Shown: piece by piece, positions 39,852-48,916 of the stretch | Layout: the number at the start of each line of letters is the position of its first letter | Position numbering within the stretch: position 1 is the stretch's first letter | NCBI GenBank assembly: GCA_016720345.1 | Contig: JADKKV010000005.1 | Span: 744,001 to 808,000 of the forward strand | Direction: 5' to 3' | Length of the DNA stretch: 64,000 bases | Source: Thermomonas sp. | GTDB lineage: Bacteria > Pseudomonadota > Gammaproteobacteria > Xanthomonadales > Xanthomonadaceae | The notes under the pieces: model-generated | The model's database searches: none | Seen by the model: only the letters and a program-made list of their open reading frames with translations | What the model was told of the DNA's origin: nothing | Made by a program: the position numbers and the translations under genes

Positions 39852-40742
39852 ATGAACGCCAAACCCGCACGCCTCGAGAACCTGCACACCGACAAGGGCA
39901 AGGTGCCGGTGTACGCCACCGGCATCGTCGAGCAGCCCTGGGACGACTACACCGCCGCCGACCACGACGTCTGGCGCCAGCTGTACGAACGCCAGCGCCA
40001 GCTGCTGGTCGGCCGCGCCTCGGATGAGTTCCTGCAGGCGCAGGGCATGATGGGCATGAGCCCGGACCGGATCCCGCGGTTCGATGAGCTCAACCGCGTG
40101 CTCGAGGCCGCGACCGGCTGGACCATCGTCGGGGTCGAGGGCCTGCTGCCGGAACTGGATTTCTTCGAGCACCTGGCCAACCGCCGGTTCCCGGTCAGCT
40201 GGTGGATCCGGCGACCGGACCAGCTGGACTACATCGAGGAACCCGACCTGTTCCACGACCTGTTCGGGCACGTGCCGCTGCTGATGATCCCGGCGTTCGC
40301 CGACTACATGCAGGCGTACGGCAAGGGCGGGGTCAAGGCGCATGGCCTCGGCGCGGAGGCGCTGGCCAACCTCACCCGCCTGTACTGGTACACGGTCGAG
40401 TTCGGCCTGATCCGGCAGCACGACGGCCTGCGCATCTACGGCAGCGGCATCGTCTCCAGCAAGGGCGAGTCGATCCACTGCCTGGAGTCGGATGCGCCGA
40501 ACCGGATCGGCTTCGACCTCGAGCGCATCATGCGCACGCGCTACCGCATCGACAGCTACCAGAAGACCTATTTCGTGATCGACAGCTTCGAGCAGCTGAT
40601 GGACGCCACCCGCCCCGACTTCACACCGATCTACGCGCGGCTGGCGCAGCAGGGTTCGATCCCGGCCGGCAGCGTGCTGGACACCGATGCCGTGTTCCAC
40701 CGCGGCAGCGGCGAGGGCTGGGCCACCGACGGCGACGTCTGA
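39852..40742 (+). CDS. phhA: Phenylalanine 4-monooxygenase
   Basis: PhhA (296 residues) hydroxylates phenylalanine to tyrosine using tetrahydropterin and O2 at a non-haem iron. The iron ligands are visible as His135 and His140 in LFHDLFGHVPLL and Glu183 in YTVEFGLI. Other family signatures are PWDDYTAADHDVWRQLYERQ near the N-terminus and RPDFTPIYARL near the end. The length is normal for bacterial enzymes, with no regulatory ACT domain. No pterin-4a-carbinolamine dehydratase gene (phhB) lies next to it. Confidence 0.95.
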   Translation: MNAKPARLENLHTDKGKVPVYATGIVEQPWDDYTAADHDVWRQLYERQRQLLVGRASDEFLQAQGMMGMSPDRIPRFDELNRVLEAATGWTIVGVEGLLPELDFFEHLANRRFPVSWWIRRPDQLDYIEEPDLFHDLFGHVPLLMIPAFADYMQAYGKGGVKAHGLGAEALANLTRLYWYTVEFGLIRQHDGLRIYGSGIVSSKGESIHCLESDAPNRIGFDLERIMRTRYRIDSYQKTYFVIDSFEQLMDATRPDFTPIYARLAQQGSIPAGSVLDTDAVFHRGSGEGWATDGDV

Positions 40743-40856
40743 GCATCGATGCTGGCGCAAGTGCGGCGGGCGCGGTCGGCTGCTGGCGCAGCGACATTTC
40801 GGGTCGCGTAGCGAATTGCCGCCGGCCCCGCCGACGCTGCATTGGACCCGCGCCAC

Positions 40857-41561
40857 CTACGCTCGCTGCGGCAAGCGCCCCGCCCGGCCGGGCGCACCCA
40901 GGTACTTGCGGCCGAGGTAGACGCCCGCCACTGCCGCCACGCCCAACGGTGCCAGCCACGCGAGGTTCTGGAACACCGGTCCCTGCAGCATCGGCAGCAG
41001 GCGCGGCAGGCCGATCGACAGGAACGCGATGTGGGTGGCGACGCCGTTGCCGAGCATCGCGCGCAGGTGCTGGCGCATCCACCAGCGCGCTTCGGTCGGC
41101 GGCTGCAGGGCGAACCGGCGCATGCTGGCGAACGTGCTGATGCCGATCAGCGAGAAGCTGACGATGATCAGCTGCATCCGGTCCGCCACGAACAGGCCGA
41201 ACAGTGCAATGCCGGCACCGGCGCCGAGGTTGAGCCACATCAGCGCGCGGTAGGCGGGGCCGACATAGCGCGCCCAGTCGCGCCTGTCGCGGATCGCGCG
41301 CCAGCTCAGCCAGGTGCTGGTGCAGGTGATCACCAGCAGGTACAGCAGGAACACCACGATCTTCTGGTGGCCGGCGAACCACGCCAGCCAGCACATCGGC
41401 ACGGTGGCCGCGAGCAGGCCCGCCATCGCCAGCAGGTACACCTTGCCGGCGCCGACATGCAGCGGACCGCCCTTGCGCGCGATGCCGGCGGTCCAGAACG
41501 CCACCAGCGCCACGCAGCCCAGCGCGATGTGGACCAGCTTGAAGGCGAGGTACGGATTCAT
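40857..41561 (-). CDS. Multi-pass membrane protein, DUF2306-like
   Basis: The 234-residue protein has about seven hydrophobic helices. The N-terminus (AFKLVHIALGCVALVAFWTAGIARKGGPLHVGAGKVYLLAM) resembles DUF2306-type membrane proteins, with conserved His residues in helices 1 and 2 that could bind haem or metal. The middle holds RRDWARYVGPAYRALMWLNL, and MRQHLRAMLGNGVATHIAFL supplies two more histidines. The function is unknown. It is convergent with phhA (114 bases apart, no clear terminator) and divergent from the histidine-kinase gene. Confidence 0.65.
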   Translation of the reverse strand: MNPYLAFKLVHIALGCVALVAFWTAGIARKGGPLHVGAGKVYLLAMAGLLAATVPMCWLAWFAGHQKIVVFLLYLLVITCTSTWLSWRAIRDRRDWARYVGPAYRALMWLNLGAGAGIALFGLFVADRMQLIIVSFSLIGISTFASMRRFALQPPTEARWWMRQHLRAMLGNGVATHIAFLSIGLPRLLPMLQGPVFQNLAWLAPLGVAAVAGVYLGRKYLGAPGRAGRLPQRA

Positions 41562-41705
41562 GGCAATGCTCGCGACGGGAGGTGGCCAGTCTCCGGCACC
41601 GCGACCGCCACCTCAGGTGCCGCGGGTCATCGGCGCGAGGTGCCGGAAGTCATTTTCTGCGCCCGCCGCATTGTTTGCGGCCTGATCTCCGCGCAGCATG
41701 TCCAG

Positions 41706-42800
41706 ATGCTTGCCTTCCTGCGCACCGCCTTCGCTCCTCTGAACCTGGCCGCGCTACTGGCGATCGGCGGCATCGGCATGTCGTTGCGCTGGTTGCCGGG
41801 CGAAATGCGCAGCGGGGCGTTCACCCTGCTGATCGCCTACACCTGCTGCTTGTTGCTGGCGACGTTTCCGCAGCGGCGGCGCTGGGCACAGAATGCGGCG
41901 TTATTGCTGATGCCGTTGCTGGCGCTGGCGGCCATCGCGGTCGCGCCGCGAATGGGCACGGCACAGATCCTGCTGGTCGTGTGGGCGGCCGTCGTGGTGA
42001 TGGCGTGGCCGCCGCTGGTGGTCCTGGCGGCAATTGTCGCGGCAGACCTCGCCGCATTTGGGGTCCTGCGTCATGCTGGCCATTCCAACCCGGTGATCAC
42101 CACCATTCTCTACGCCAGCTTCCAGGGCTTCGCCGCATTGACCTCGCACTACGCACGCAGCGCCGAGGAAGCGCGCGACCGGCTGGCACGAACCAATGCG
42201 GACCTGCTGGCGACGCGCGCCCTGCTGGCCGACGCCGCGCGCGACGGCGAACGCCTGCGGGTCGCGCGCGAACTGCACGACGTCGCCGGCCACAAGCTCA
42301 CCGCGCTGCGCCTGAACCTGCGCGCGCTGCAGGCGGCCGCACCGTCGCCGCAACTGCAGCTGGCCGAGCAACTTTCCGCCGAACTGCTGGGCGACATCCG
42401 CGGGGTGGTGCATGCGCTGCGCGATGCCGGAGGACTCGACATCGACACCGCCCTGCGCGCATTGGCCGCGCCCTACCCGCGGCCGGCGCTGCGGCTGTCC
42501 ATCGATGAAGGCGTGGTGGTCGAGGATCCGGCCCTCGCCGAAACCGTGCTGCGCACCGTGCAGGAAGCGCTGACCAATGCCGCCCGCCATGGCCACGCCG
42601 CTACCCTCGACGTGCGCCTGCGCCGCGATGGCACCTGGCTGTGGGTGGAGATCGAGGACGACGGCCGCGCCAGCCTGCCGCTGCGCGAGGGCCACGGCCT
42701 GACCGGCATGCGCGAGCGCATCGACGCGCGCGGCGGCCGCCTGCGGATCGCGCGCGGATCGCGCGGCGGCGTGCGCATCGAAGCGGGCGTGCCGGCATGA
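41706..42800 (+). CDS. Sensor histidine kinase, NarL-partner (HisKA_3) type
   Basis: The 364-residue kinase has four to five membrane helices in residues 1-150 and almost no periplasmic sensor, as in DesK-like kinases that sense the membrane itself. A short coiled coil leads to the HisKA_3 box ARELHDVAGHKLTALRLNL (His191). The ATPase domain follows (about 270-360), with TVQEALTNAARHGHA, EIEDDGR and GHGLTGMRERIDARGG. The stop overlaps the response-regulator start (ATGA), so the two are coupled. The start is uncertain since no clear ribosome-binding site precedes 41706. The signal is unknown. Confidence 0.85.
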   Translation: MLAFLRTAFAPLNLAALLAIGGIGMSLRWLPGEMRSGAFTLLIAYTCCLLLATFPQRRRWAQNAALLLMPLLALAAIAVAPRMGTAQILLVVWAAVVVMAWPPLVVLAAIVAADLAAFGVLRHAGHSNPVITTILYASFQGFAALTSHYARSAEEARDRLARTNADLLATRALLADAARDGERLRVARELHDVAGHKLTALRLNLRALQAAAPSPQLQLAEQLSAELLGDIRGVVHALRDAGGLDIDTALRALAAPYPRPALRLSIDEGVVVEDPALAETVLRTVQEALTNAARHGHAATLDVRLRRDGTWLWVEIEDDGRASLPLREGHGLTGMRERIDARGGRLRIARGSRGGVRIEAGVPA

Positions 42801-43438
42801 GCGCGACACCGGTTCGGGTCGCCCTCGCCGACGACCAGGCCCTGGTCCGCGCCGGCCTGCGCGCGCTGCTGCAACAGCAGGGCATCGACATCGTGTTCGA
42901 GGCCGACGACGGGCAAGCCCTGCTGGATGCGCTGCACACGGCGCCGGTCGACATCATCCTCAGCGACATCCGCATGCCCGGGCTGGACGGAATCGCCGCG
43001 CTGGAGGCCCTGCGCGCGCGCGGCGACGCCACCCCGGTGCTGCTGCTGACCACGTTCGACGATGCCGAATTGTTGCTGCGCGCGACCGAAGCCGGCGCCC
43101 AGGGCTTCCTGCTCAAGGACGCGGCCCCCGACGACCTGCGCGAGGCGATCCTCCGCGTCGCCCGCGGCGAAACCCTGCTGCAGCCGGTCAGCACCGACGC
43201 GGTGCGCGCGCGCTACCGCTACCACGCCGACGACGCGCCCCCGCGCGACACCTTCGGCAAGCGCGAGGTCGCGATCCTGCGCCTGATCGCCGGCGGCTAT
43301 TCGAACCGGGAAATCGCGCGCAGCCTGTTCCTTGCCGAAGGCACGGTGAAGAACTACGTGTCCGAGATCCTCGACAAGCTGGGCACCCGCGACCGCACCC
43401 GCGCGGTGCTGAAGGCGATCACCCTGCGGATCATCTGA
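42797..43438 (+). CDS. NarL/FixJ family response regulator
   Basis: This 213-residue regulator has a receiver domain (about 5-120, Asp12-Asp13 in ALADDQALVRAG, phosphoacceptor Asp57 in LSDIRMPGLDG, conserved lysine in LLKDAAPDDL). The C-terminal LuxR-type helix-turn-helix reads SNREIARSLFLAEGTVKNYV. It is the cognate partner of the overlapping histidine kinase. Its target genes cannot be read from the sequence, but the DUF389 gene immediately downstream is a candidate. Confidence 0.92.
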   Translation: MSATPVRVALADDQALVRAGLRALLQQQGIDIVFEADDGQALLDALHTAPVDIILSDIRMPGLDGIAALEALRARGDATPVLLLTTFDDAELLLRATEAGAQGFLLKDAAPDDLREAILRVARGETLLQPVSTDAVRARYRYHADDAPPRDTFGKREVAILRLIAGGYSNREIARSLFLAEGTVKNYVSEILDKLGTRDRTRAVLKAITLRII

Positions 43439-43507
43439 AATGCCGCCGCCCTCGCCGCGCCATGCAGTCCCGCTATGCTTGGCCGGGACGATCGGAAGGG
43501 CATGAAG

Positions 43508-45070
43508 ATGGCGAGATTCGACGCATGGTGGCGGTGGGCGCGGCAATGGCGCCAGGCGCGGCTGGTCGACACCATCGACCGCGTCGCGGTGCTGGAAAAC
43601 GTCCACGACGGTGGCGCGCTGGGCCCGCGTTATGCCTTCATGATCGTGATGGCCTGCGGCATCGCCATGCTCGGCCTGCTGCAGAATTCGGTGGCGGTGA
43701 TCATCGGCGCGATGCTGATCTCGCCGCTGATGGGGCCGATCGTCCAGCTCGGCATGGGCCTGGCCACGTTCGAGCTGCGCGGCATCCGCGACTCGCTGCG
43801 GACGCTGCTGGCGGGGGTCGCGCTGGCACTGGCGATCGCGATCCTGATCGTCTGGATGTCGCCGCTGCAGGCCAGCACCAGCGAGATCCTGGCACGCACC
43901 GAGCCGACCTTCTTCGACCTGCTGGTGGCGGTGTTCTCCGGCCTGGCGGGGGCCTACGCCACGGTCACGCGCAAGGGCGAAACCATCGTCGGGGTGGCGA
44001 TCGCCACCGCGCTGATGCCGCCACTGGCGGTGGTCGGCTACGGCATCGCCCTCGGCAACTGGACGATCGCCGGCGGCGCCGCATTCCTGTTCATGACCAA
44101 CCTGCTGGCGATCGCGCTGTCGGTGACCATCGTCGCCCGGTTGTACGGCTTCGGCGGCTCCGACAGCCCCAAGCAGACGGCCTGGCAGGCCGGCCTGATC
44201 GTGGCCAGCTTCGTGCTGCTGTCGGTGCCGCTGGGACTGGCGCTCAAGCGCATCGCCCTGCAGTCGCAGACCGAATTGCTGGTGCGTTCCGCACTGGAGG
44301 AGAGCGCCGCGCGCGCATCCGGCCGGGTGTCGGCGCTGCGGGTGGAGTCCGGTGCCGACGGCGTCGCGGTGGAGGCGGTGGTGCTGATGCCCGATCACGT
44401 GCCGGGCATGGAGGCGACCCTGCAGACCCAGCTCGCTGCGCGGCTCGGACGCCCGGTCAGCGTGCGCGTGCAGGAAGTGCTGACCGCCGACGACGCCAGC
44501 TTCGGCCGCCAGCAAGGGGCATTGGCCGAACTGCGGCGCAGCGTGAGCGCGCTGCAGGATGCCGAAAGCGTGCGCAGCAACCAGCAGCGCGCGCGCGCCG
44601 AGGAACGTGCCGCGCTGCAGGCATCGCTGCTGGCCTACCTGGGCCGGCTGCAGCGCAGTGCGGATGGCAGCCGCTGGGAACTGTGGGTGGCGGCGGAGAC
44701 GCGCATGCCGCTGGCGCGGGCATTCCGGATCGAAGCCGAGCTCGAAGCCGCCCGCGCCGACGGGGCGCCGGTGCTGCGGGTGTTCCCGCCGCTGCAGGCG
44801 CTGCCGGCGATCGCGCTGGAAACCACCGAGGCCGACGGCCCGGGCCCCGGCGAAGCCGCCCTTCGCTCCCTCGCCATCCAGGCCTGGGCGCTGCAACGCT
44901 GGCGCGCGGGCACGGTGGACGCGCGCCTGGCCAGCGACGACGACGCCCAGGCCGAGGCGTGGACCGCGGCCCTGCGGGAGGCACTGTCGGCGCGCGGGAT
45001 CACGCTTGGCCGCGTCGAGCGCAGCAGCGAAGGCGCGCCCGGCCTGCAGCTGGCACTGCCTGCGCCGTAG
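43508..45070 (+). CDS. DUF389 (TIGR00341-like) membrane protein
   Basis: The 520-residue protein has an N-terminal membrane domain of six helices with DUF389 signatures (LGLLQNSVAVIIGAMLISPLMGPI; VGVAIATALMPPLAVVGYG). A soluble C-terminal region (about 265-520), with an alanine/arginine-rich coiled coil near 345-385, follows. DUF389 proteins are widespread but of unknown function. ATG at 43508 has GGAAGG eight bases upstream, whereas an in-frame ATG at 43502 would be too close to it. The gene follows the two-component pair by 69 bases on the same strand. Confidence 0.8.
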   Translation: MARFDAWWRWARQWRQARLVDTIDRVAVLENVHDGGALGPRYAFMIVMACGIAMLGLLQNSVAVIIGAMLISPLMGPIVQLGMGLATFELRGIRDSLRTLLAGVALALAIAILIVWMSPLQASTSEILARTEPTFFDLLVAVFSGLAGAYATVTRKGETIVGVAIATALMPPLAVVGYGIALGNWTIAGGAAFLFMTNLLAIALSVTIVARLYGFGGSDSPKQTAWQAGLIVASFVLLSVPLGLALKRIALQSQTELLVRSALEESAARASGRVSALRVESGADGVAVEAVVLMPDHVPGMEATLQTQLAARLGRPVSVRVQEVLTADDASFGRQQGALAELRRSVSALQDAESVRSNQQRARAEERAALQASLLAYLGRLQRSADGSRWELWVAAETRMPLARAFRIEAELEAARADGAPVLRVFPPLQALPAIALETTEADGPGPGEAALRSLAIQAWALQRWRAGTVDARLASDDDAQAEAWTAALREALSARGITLGRVERSSEGAPGLQLALPAP

Positions 45071-45076
45071 CCCTGG

Positions 45077-45610
45077 TCAGGGTTTCGCCGGCCAGCCGGC
45101 GGGGACCTCGAGGTAGCCTCCCGACAGGTCGATGCCATCCACGTCCGCACCGGGCGCGACCGCCACTTCGATCAACTCGTCCGGCGGGCAGGGCGCGCGG
45201 ATGCAGCGGATCTGCGAGGCATGCGCAAGCAGCGCCAGTTCACCCGCCTGCACCCAGCCCATCAGGTAATAGCGGCCGGGGGCAACGCCCAGGCGGTAGT
45301 CGCCGGAGCCGGCCGGCGAGTCGGTGCAGGTGGGCGCGCCGCCGCCGACCGGATGCGCGCAGATGCGCAGGGCCGGCGGCGGGCGGTTGCCGTCGCGGAT
45401 CGCGCCGCGGATGCTGGCGCCGGTAGCCGTCGCCGGCGTTGCCGCCGGGTCGGCAGCCGCGGCGGGAGGCGCATGCGCGGGTGCGGCTGCCGGCGGCGGG
45501 GCGGGACTGGCCGCCGGTGCGGACGCGCCGATCGCCGGGGTGGTGGTGGCGGGCGCGCAGGCGCTGAGCGGCAGCGCGGCGAACAGCAGGATCGGCAGCA
45601 TCCGCGGCAT
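45077..45610 (-). CDS. Lipoprotein, unknown function
   Basis: The 177-residue protein has a lipoprotein signal ([17 protein letters not shown], lipobox LSAC) and an Ala/Pro-rich linker to about residue 65. A small beta domain then begins [22 protein letters not shown] and ends [10 protein letters not shown], resembling an extracellular carboxypeptidase-regulatory or transthyretin-like fold. Six cysteines in this domain (CAH, CTD, and an IRCIRAPC pair among them) could form disulfides. A strong GGAGGAGG ribosome-binding site precedes ATG at 45610. The function is unknown. It is convergent with the DUF389 gene and divergent from fbp. Confidence 0.65.
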   Translation of the reverse strand: MPRMLPILLFAALPLSACAPATTTPAIGASAPAASPAPPPAAAPAHAPPAAAADPAATPATATGASIRGAIRDGNRPPPALRICAHPVGGGAPTCTDSPAGSGDYRLGVAPGRYYLMGWVQAGELALLAHASQIRCIRAPCPPDELIEVAVAPGADVDGIDLSGGYLEVPAGWPAKP

Positions 45611-45673
45611 GGGACCTCCTCCGGGTGGCGGGCTTCGGCGACAATAGCGCCTCCCGCCGCCGCCTGCCCGCCG

Positions 45674-46705
45674 ATGACGCCGACCCCGATTTCCCTCACC
45701 CGCTTCCTGATCGAGGAACAACGCGCCGGCCGCATCAGCCCCGACCTGCGGCTGCTGGTCGAAGTGGTGGCGCGCGCCTGCAAGAGCATCTCGATCGCGG
45801 TCGGCAAGGGCGCGCTGGGCGGCGTGCTCGGCGATGCGCTCAGCGCCGGCGAGGCCAGCATCAACGTGCAGGGCGAGGCGCAGAAGAAGCTGGACGTGCT
45901 CAGCAACGAAATCCTGCTGGAGGCCAACGCCTGGGGCGGCCACCTGGCCGGGCTGGCGTCGGAGGAGATGGACCACAGCATGCCGATCCCGGACGCCTAC
46001 CCGCGCGGCAATTACCTGCTGCTGTTCGATCCGCTGGACGGCAGTTCGAACATCGACGTCAACATCTCGGTCGGCACCATCTTCTCGGTGCTGCGCTGCC
46101 CGGACGGGGTCACCCATCCCGGCGACGAACACTTCCTGCAGCCCGGCACCGCCCAGGTCGCGGCCGGCTACTGCACCTACGGCCCGAGCACGATGCTGGT
46201 GCTGACCGTGGGCCACGGCACCCACGCGTTCACCCTCGACCGCGAGGTCGGCAGCTTCGTGCTGACCACCCGCGGCATGCGGATCCCGGAGGAGACCCGG
46301 GAATTCGCGGTCAACATGTCCAACCAGCGCTTCTGGGAAGCGCCGATGCAGGCGTACGTCGGCGACCTGCTGGCCGGCAGCGAAGGCCCGCGCGGCAAGG
46401 ACTTCAACATGCGCTGGGTGGCGAGCATGGTCGCCGACGTCCATCGCATCCTCACCCGTGGCGGCATCTTCAGCTATCCGCTGGACAGCAAGTGCGCGCC
46501 CAAGGGCGGCAAGCTGCGGCTGATGTACGAAGCCAACCCGATGGCGCTGCTGGTCGAACAGGCCGGCGGCGCCGCCAGCACCGGCCGCCAGCGCATGCTG
46601 GAGGTGCAGCCGACCGGCCTGCACCAGCGGGTGCCGGTGTTCCTGGGGTCGAAGGCGGAGGTCGAGGCCGCGGTCCGCTACCACCACGCGGCGGACGCCG
46701 CCTGA
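45674..46705 (+). CDS. fbp: Class 1 fructose-1,6-bisphosphatase
   Basis: Fbp (343 residues) dephosphorylates fructose-1,6-bisphosphate in gluconeogenesis. The metal-binding [16 protein letters not shown] loop, preceded by Glu residues in LASEEMDH, and [20 protein letters not shown] with [15 protein letters not shown] form the class 1 active site. The length is normal. It is divergent from the lipoprotein gene 63 bases away. Confidence 0.95.
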   Translation: MTPTPISLTRFLIEEQRAGRISPDLRLLVEVVARACKSISIAVGKGALGGVLGDALSAGEASINVQGEAQKKLDVLSNEILLEANAWGGHLAGLASEEMDHSMPIPDAYPRGNYLLLFDPLDGSSNIDVNISVGTIFSVLRCPDGVTHPGDEHFLQPGTAQVAAGYCTYGPSTMLVLTVGHGTHAFTLDREVGSFVLTTRGMRIPEETREFAVNMSNQRFWEAPMQAYVGDLLAGSEGPRGKDFNMRWVASMVADVHRILTRGGIFSYPLDSKCAPKGGKLRLMYEANPMALLVEQAGGAASTGRQRMLEVQPTGLHQRVPVFLGSKAEVEAAVRYHHAADAA

Positions 46706-46714
46706 TCCCGGTCC

Positions 46715-46846
46715 AGGGCTTTCCCGGCGGCGGGTCCAGGGCCAGCCAGTACAGCCCGATCCGGCGCACCCGCTCGACGAAGCGGTCGTGGTCCACCGGC
46801 TTCTGATGTAGCGGTTGGCGCGGATCGCCTGCAGCACTTCGCGGCC
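46715..46846 (-). pseudogene. Remnant of a response-regulator receiver domain C-terminus
   Basis: On the minus strand, codons for REVLQAIRANRYI are followed in a different frame by KPVDHDRFVERVRRIGLYW and LALDPPPG. This is the typical end of a stand-alone receiver of the Rcp1 type, where the conserved lysine-proline and the D-F or D-R-F-V-E helix are diagnostic. A deletion at about 46803 broke the frame, and no N-terminal part (phosphoacceptor Asp) lies upstream. The remnant occupies the gap between fbp and the SLC13 gene, so the gene was probably lost by decay. Confidence 0.65.
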
Positions 46847-46910
46847 TGCGGCTGGGGCATGGGCGGTCGGTCCTGGGTGGGCGGAATCCAGGCGTCTGCG
46901 TCGTAAAGCG

Positions 46911-46922
46911 CATGTGCACATG
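46911..46922. promoter_or_regulatory. Perfect 12-bp palindrome upstream of the SLC13 gene
   Basis: CATGTGCACATG is a perfect palindrome 45 bases upstream of the SLC13 ATG. A second inverted repeat, TGCCCGC (46933-46939) with GCGGGCA (46951-46957), lies between it and the start codon at 46968. Either could be an operator or leader structure. No regulator gene is adjacent. Confidence 0.35.
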
Positions 46923-46967
46923 GCCGCGACGATGCCCGCGCCCGCCGCGAGCGGGCACAATGGCCGG

Positions 46968-48785
46968 ATGCTCTCGACCTATCCGCTGCTGTCCTCGCAG
47001 ATCGCCTTCGGCCTGATCCTGGCCGTCGGGCTGTACCTGTTCATTTCCGAGAGGCTTCGAGTCGACGTCACCGCGATGCTGATCCTGCTGGCGCTGGTGC
47101 TGACCGGCGTGCTGGACAGCAAGCAGGCGCTGTCCGGCTTCGCCAGCGAGCCGGCGATCATCGTCGCCGCGGTCTTCGTGATTTCCGGGGCGCTCGCCGC
47201 CACGGGCATCAGCGAACGGCTGGGGGCGTGGATCGGGCGCGCCGCCGGCGTCCACGAGTGGCGCACGATCGCGGTGGTGATGCCGGCGGTGGCCCTGCTG
47301 GCGGCGTTCACCCACCATGTGATGGTGACCGCGATGATGCTGCCGCTGCTGCTGCGGCATGCACGCGACCGCCAGTTGCCGGCTTCGCGGCTGCTGATGC
47401 CGATGTCGCTGGCGGCGTCGCTGGGCACCACCCTGACCCTGTTCAGCGCGCCGGCGTTCCTGCTCGCCAGCGACATGCTGCAACGCGCCGGGACCGACGG
47501 CCTCGGGATCTTCTCGATCACCCCGATCGGCATCGCCCTGGTGCTGGTCGGGACCAGCTACATGCTCGGCGCGCGCTGGCTGCTGCCCAAGCGCAGCGGC
47601 ACCCACGGCGACGACGACTACCTGCGGCTGGACCGCTACCGCACCGAACTGCTGGTGGTGAAGGACGGGCGCTGGACCACCCGCCCGCTCAGCGAACTGC
47701 ACAAGGCGCTGGGCGCGCGCTTCCGCCTGCTCGGCTGGCTGCGCGATGGCGTGCGGCGCGACGACCTCACCGCGACCAGTCCGCTGCTGGCCGGCGACGT
47801 GCTGCTGGTCGAGGCCTCCGCCGACGAGCTGCTGTCGCTGCACGACGACCCCGGCCTGGACCTCAACGCGATCGTGCGCTTCAACGACACCGTCAGCGGC
47901 GAGGGCGCGCCGCAGCTGGTGCAGGCGGTGGTCGCCCCGGGCTCCGAATTCATCGGCCGCAGCATCCGCGAGCTCGACTTCGCCCGCCAGTTCCACGCAG
48001 TGATCGCCGGCCTGTGGCGGCGCGAGGGCGACATGGCCGACCGGCTGTCGGACGCGCGCCTGCGCGAGGGCGACCTGCTGGTGCTGTACGGGCGCCCGTC
48101 GCGGTTCTCCGACCTCGCGGCGCACCATGGCTTCCTGATGCTGGTGCCGTTTGCCGGCGAGGCCAAGCGCCGCGTGCATGCGCCGTTGGCGTTGCTGATC
48201 CTCGGTGTCACCATCCTCGCCGCCGCCACCGAGTGGCTGTCCGCCCCGCTGGCGTTCCTGATGGGCGCGGTGGCGATGGTCTCGACCCGCTGCGTCGACA
48301 TCCAGCAGGCCTACCGGGGCATCGACGTACGCATCTTCGTGATGATCGCCGGGGTGATCCCGCTCGGCATCGCGATGGAACAGACCGGCACCGCCGACCT
48401 GCTGGCGCGCGGGCTGTCGCACATGGTGGCGGGATGGCCGGCGCTGCCGATCCTGCTGGTGATGTTCACCGCCGCGGCGTTGCTCACCCAGGTGATGTCG
48501 GACGCGGCCACCACCGTGTTGCTGGGGCCGGTCGCGATCTCGCTGGCACGCACCCTGGACCTTCCGCCGACGCCCTTCGTGGTGTGCACCGCGCTGGGGG
48601 CGGTGGTCGCGTTCCTGACCCCGATCGGCCACCACGGCAACCTGCTGATCCTCGGGCCGGGCCAGTACCGGTTCGGCGATTTCCTGCGCATCGGCCTGCC
48701 GCTGACCGTGGTCATCGCCCTGGTCAGCGCGTGGATGGCGCGCTGGCTGTGGCTCGGGGGTCCGCTGCTGCCGCTGTCCGGCTGA
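46968..48785 (+). CDS. SLC13/DASS family permease with TrkA-C domains
   Basis: The 605-residue protein has about ten membrane helices split by a cytoplasmic region (about 205-390) that contains two RCK_C/TrkA-C domains, one shown by GSEFIGRSIRELDFARQFHAVI and RLREGDLLVLYG. The helical part shows SLAASLGTTLTLFSAPAFL and FLTPIGHHGNLLILGPGQYR, the helix-hairpin motifs of the divalent anion:Na+ symporter/citrate transporter group. Possible substrates are sulfate, dicarboxylates or inorganic ions. ATG at 46968 matches the first helix. The gap before it holds the receiver remnant and a palindrome. Confidence 0.85.
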   Translation: MLSTYPLLSSQIAFGLILAVGLYLFISERLRVDVTAMLILLALVLTGVLDSKQALSGFASEPAIIVAAVFVISGALAATGISERLGAWIGRAAGVHEWRTIAVVMPAVALLAAFTHHVMVTAMMLPLLLRHARDRQLPASRLLMPMSLAASLGTTLTLFSAPAFLLASDMLQRAGTDGLGIFSITPIGIALVLVGTSYMLGARWLLPKRSGTHGDDDYLRLDRYRTELLVVKDGRWTTRPLSELHKALGARFRLLGWLRDGVRRDDLTATSPLLAGDVLLVEASADELLSLHDDPGLDLNAIVRFNDTVSGEGAPQLVQAVVAPGSEFIGRSIRELDFARQFHAVIAGLWRREGDMADRLSDARLREGDLLVLYGRPSRFSDLAAHHGFLMLVPFAGEAKRRVHAPLALLILGVTILAAATEWLSAPLAFLMGAVAMVSTRCVDIQQAYRGIDVRIFVMIAGVIPLGIAMEQTGTADLLARGLSHMVAGWPALPILLVMFTAAALLTQVMSDAATTVLLGPVAISLARTLDLPPTPFVVCTALGAVVAFLTPIGHHGNLLILGPGQYRFGDFLRIGLPLTVVIALVSAWMARWLWLGGPLLPLSG

Positions 48786-48916
48786 GCCTGGCGAACACGG
48801 CGGCCGCCCGTAGCCGGCGCCCGGCTGCGGCCGGCCCGTCACGCGACATTCGCGGCCGCGCGCCCTACCCTGTCGTGGTCGTAGCGCGCGCGCCTGGCGC
48901 GACCACCGGAGACCGA

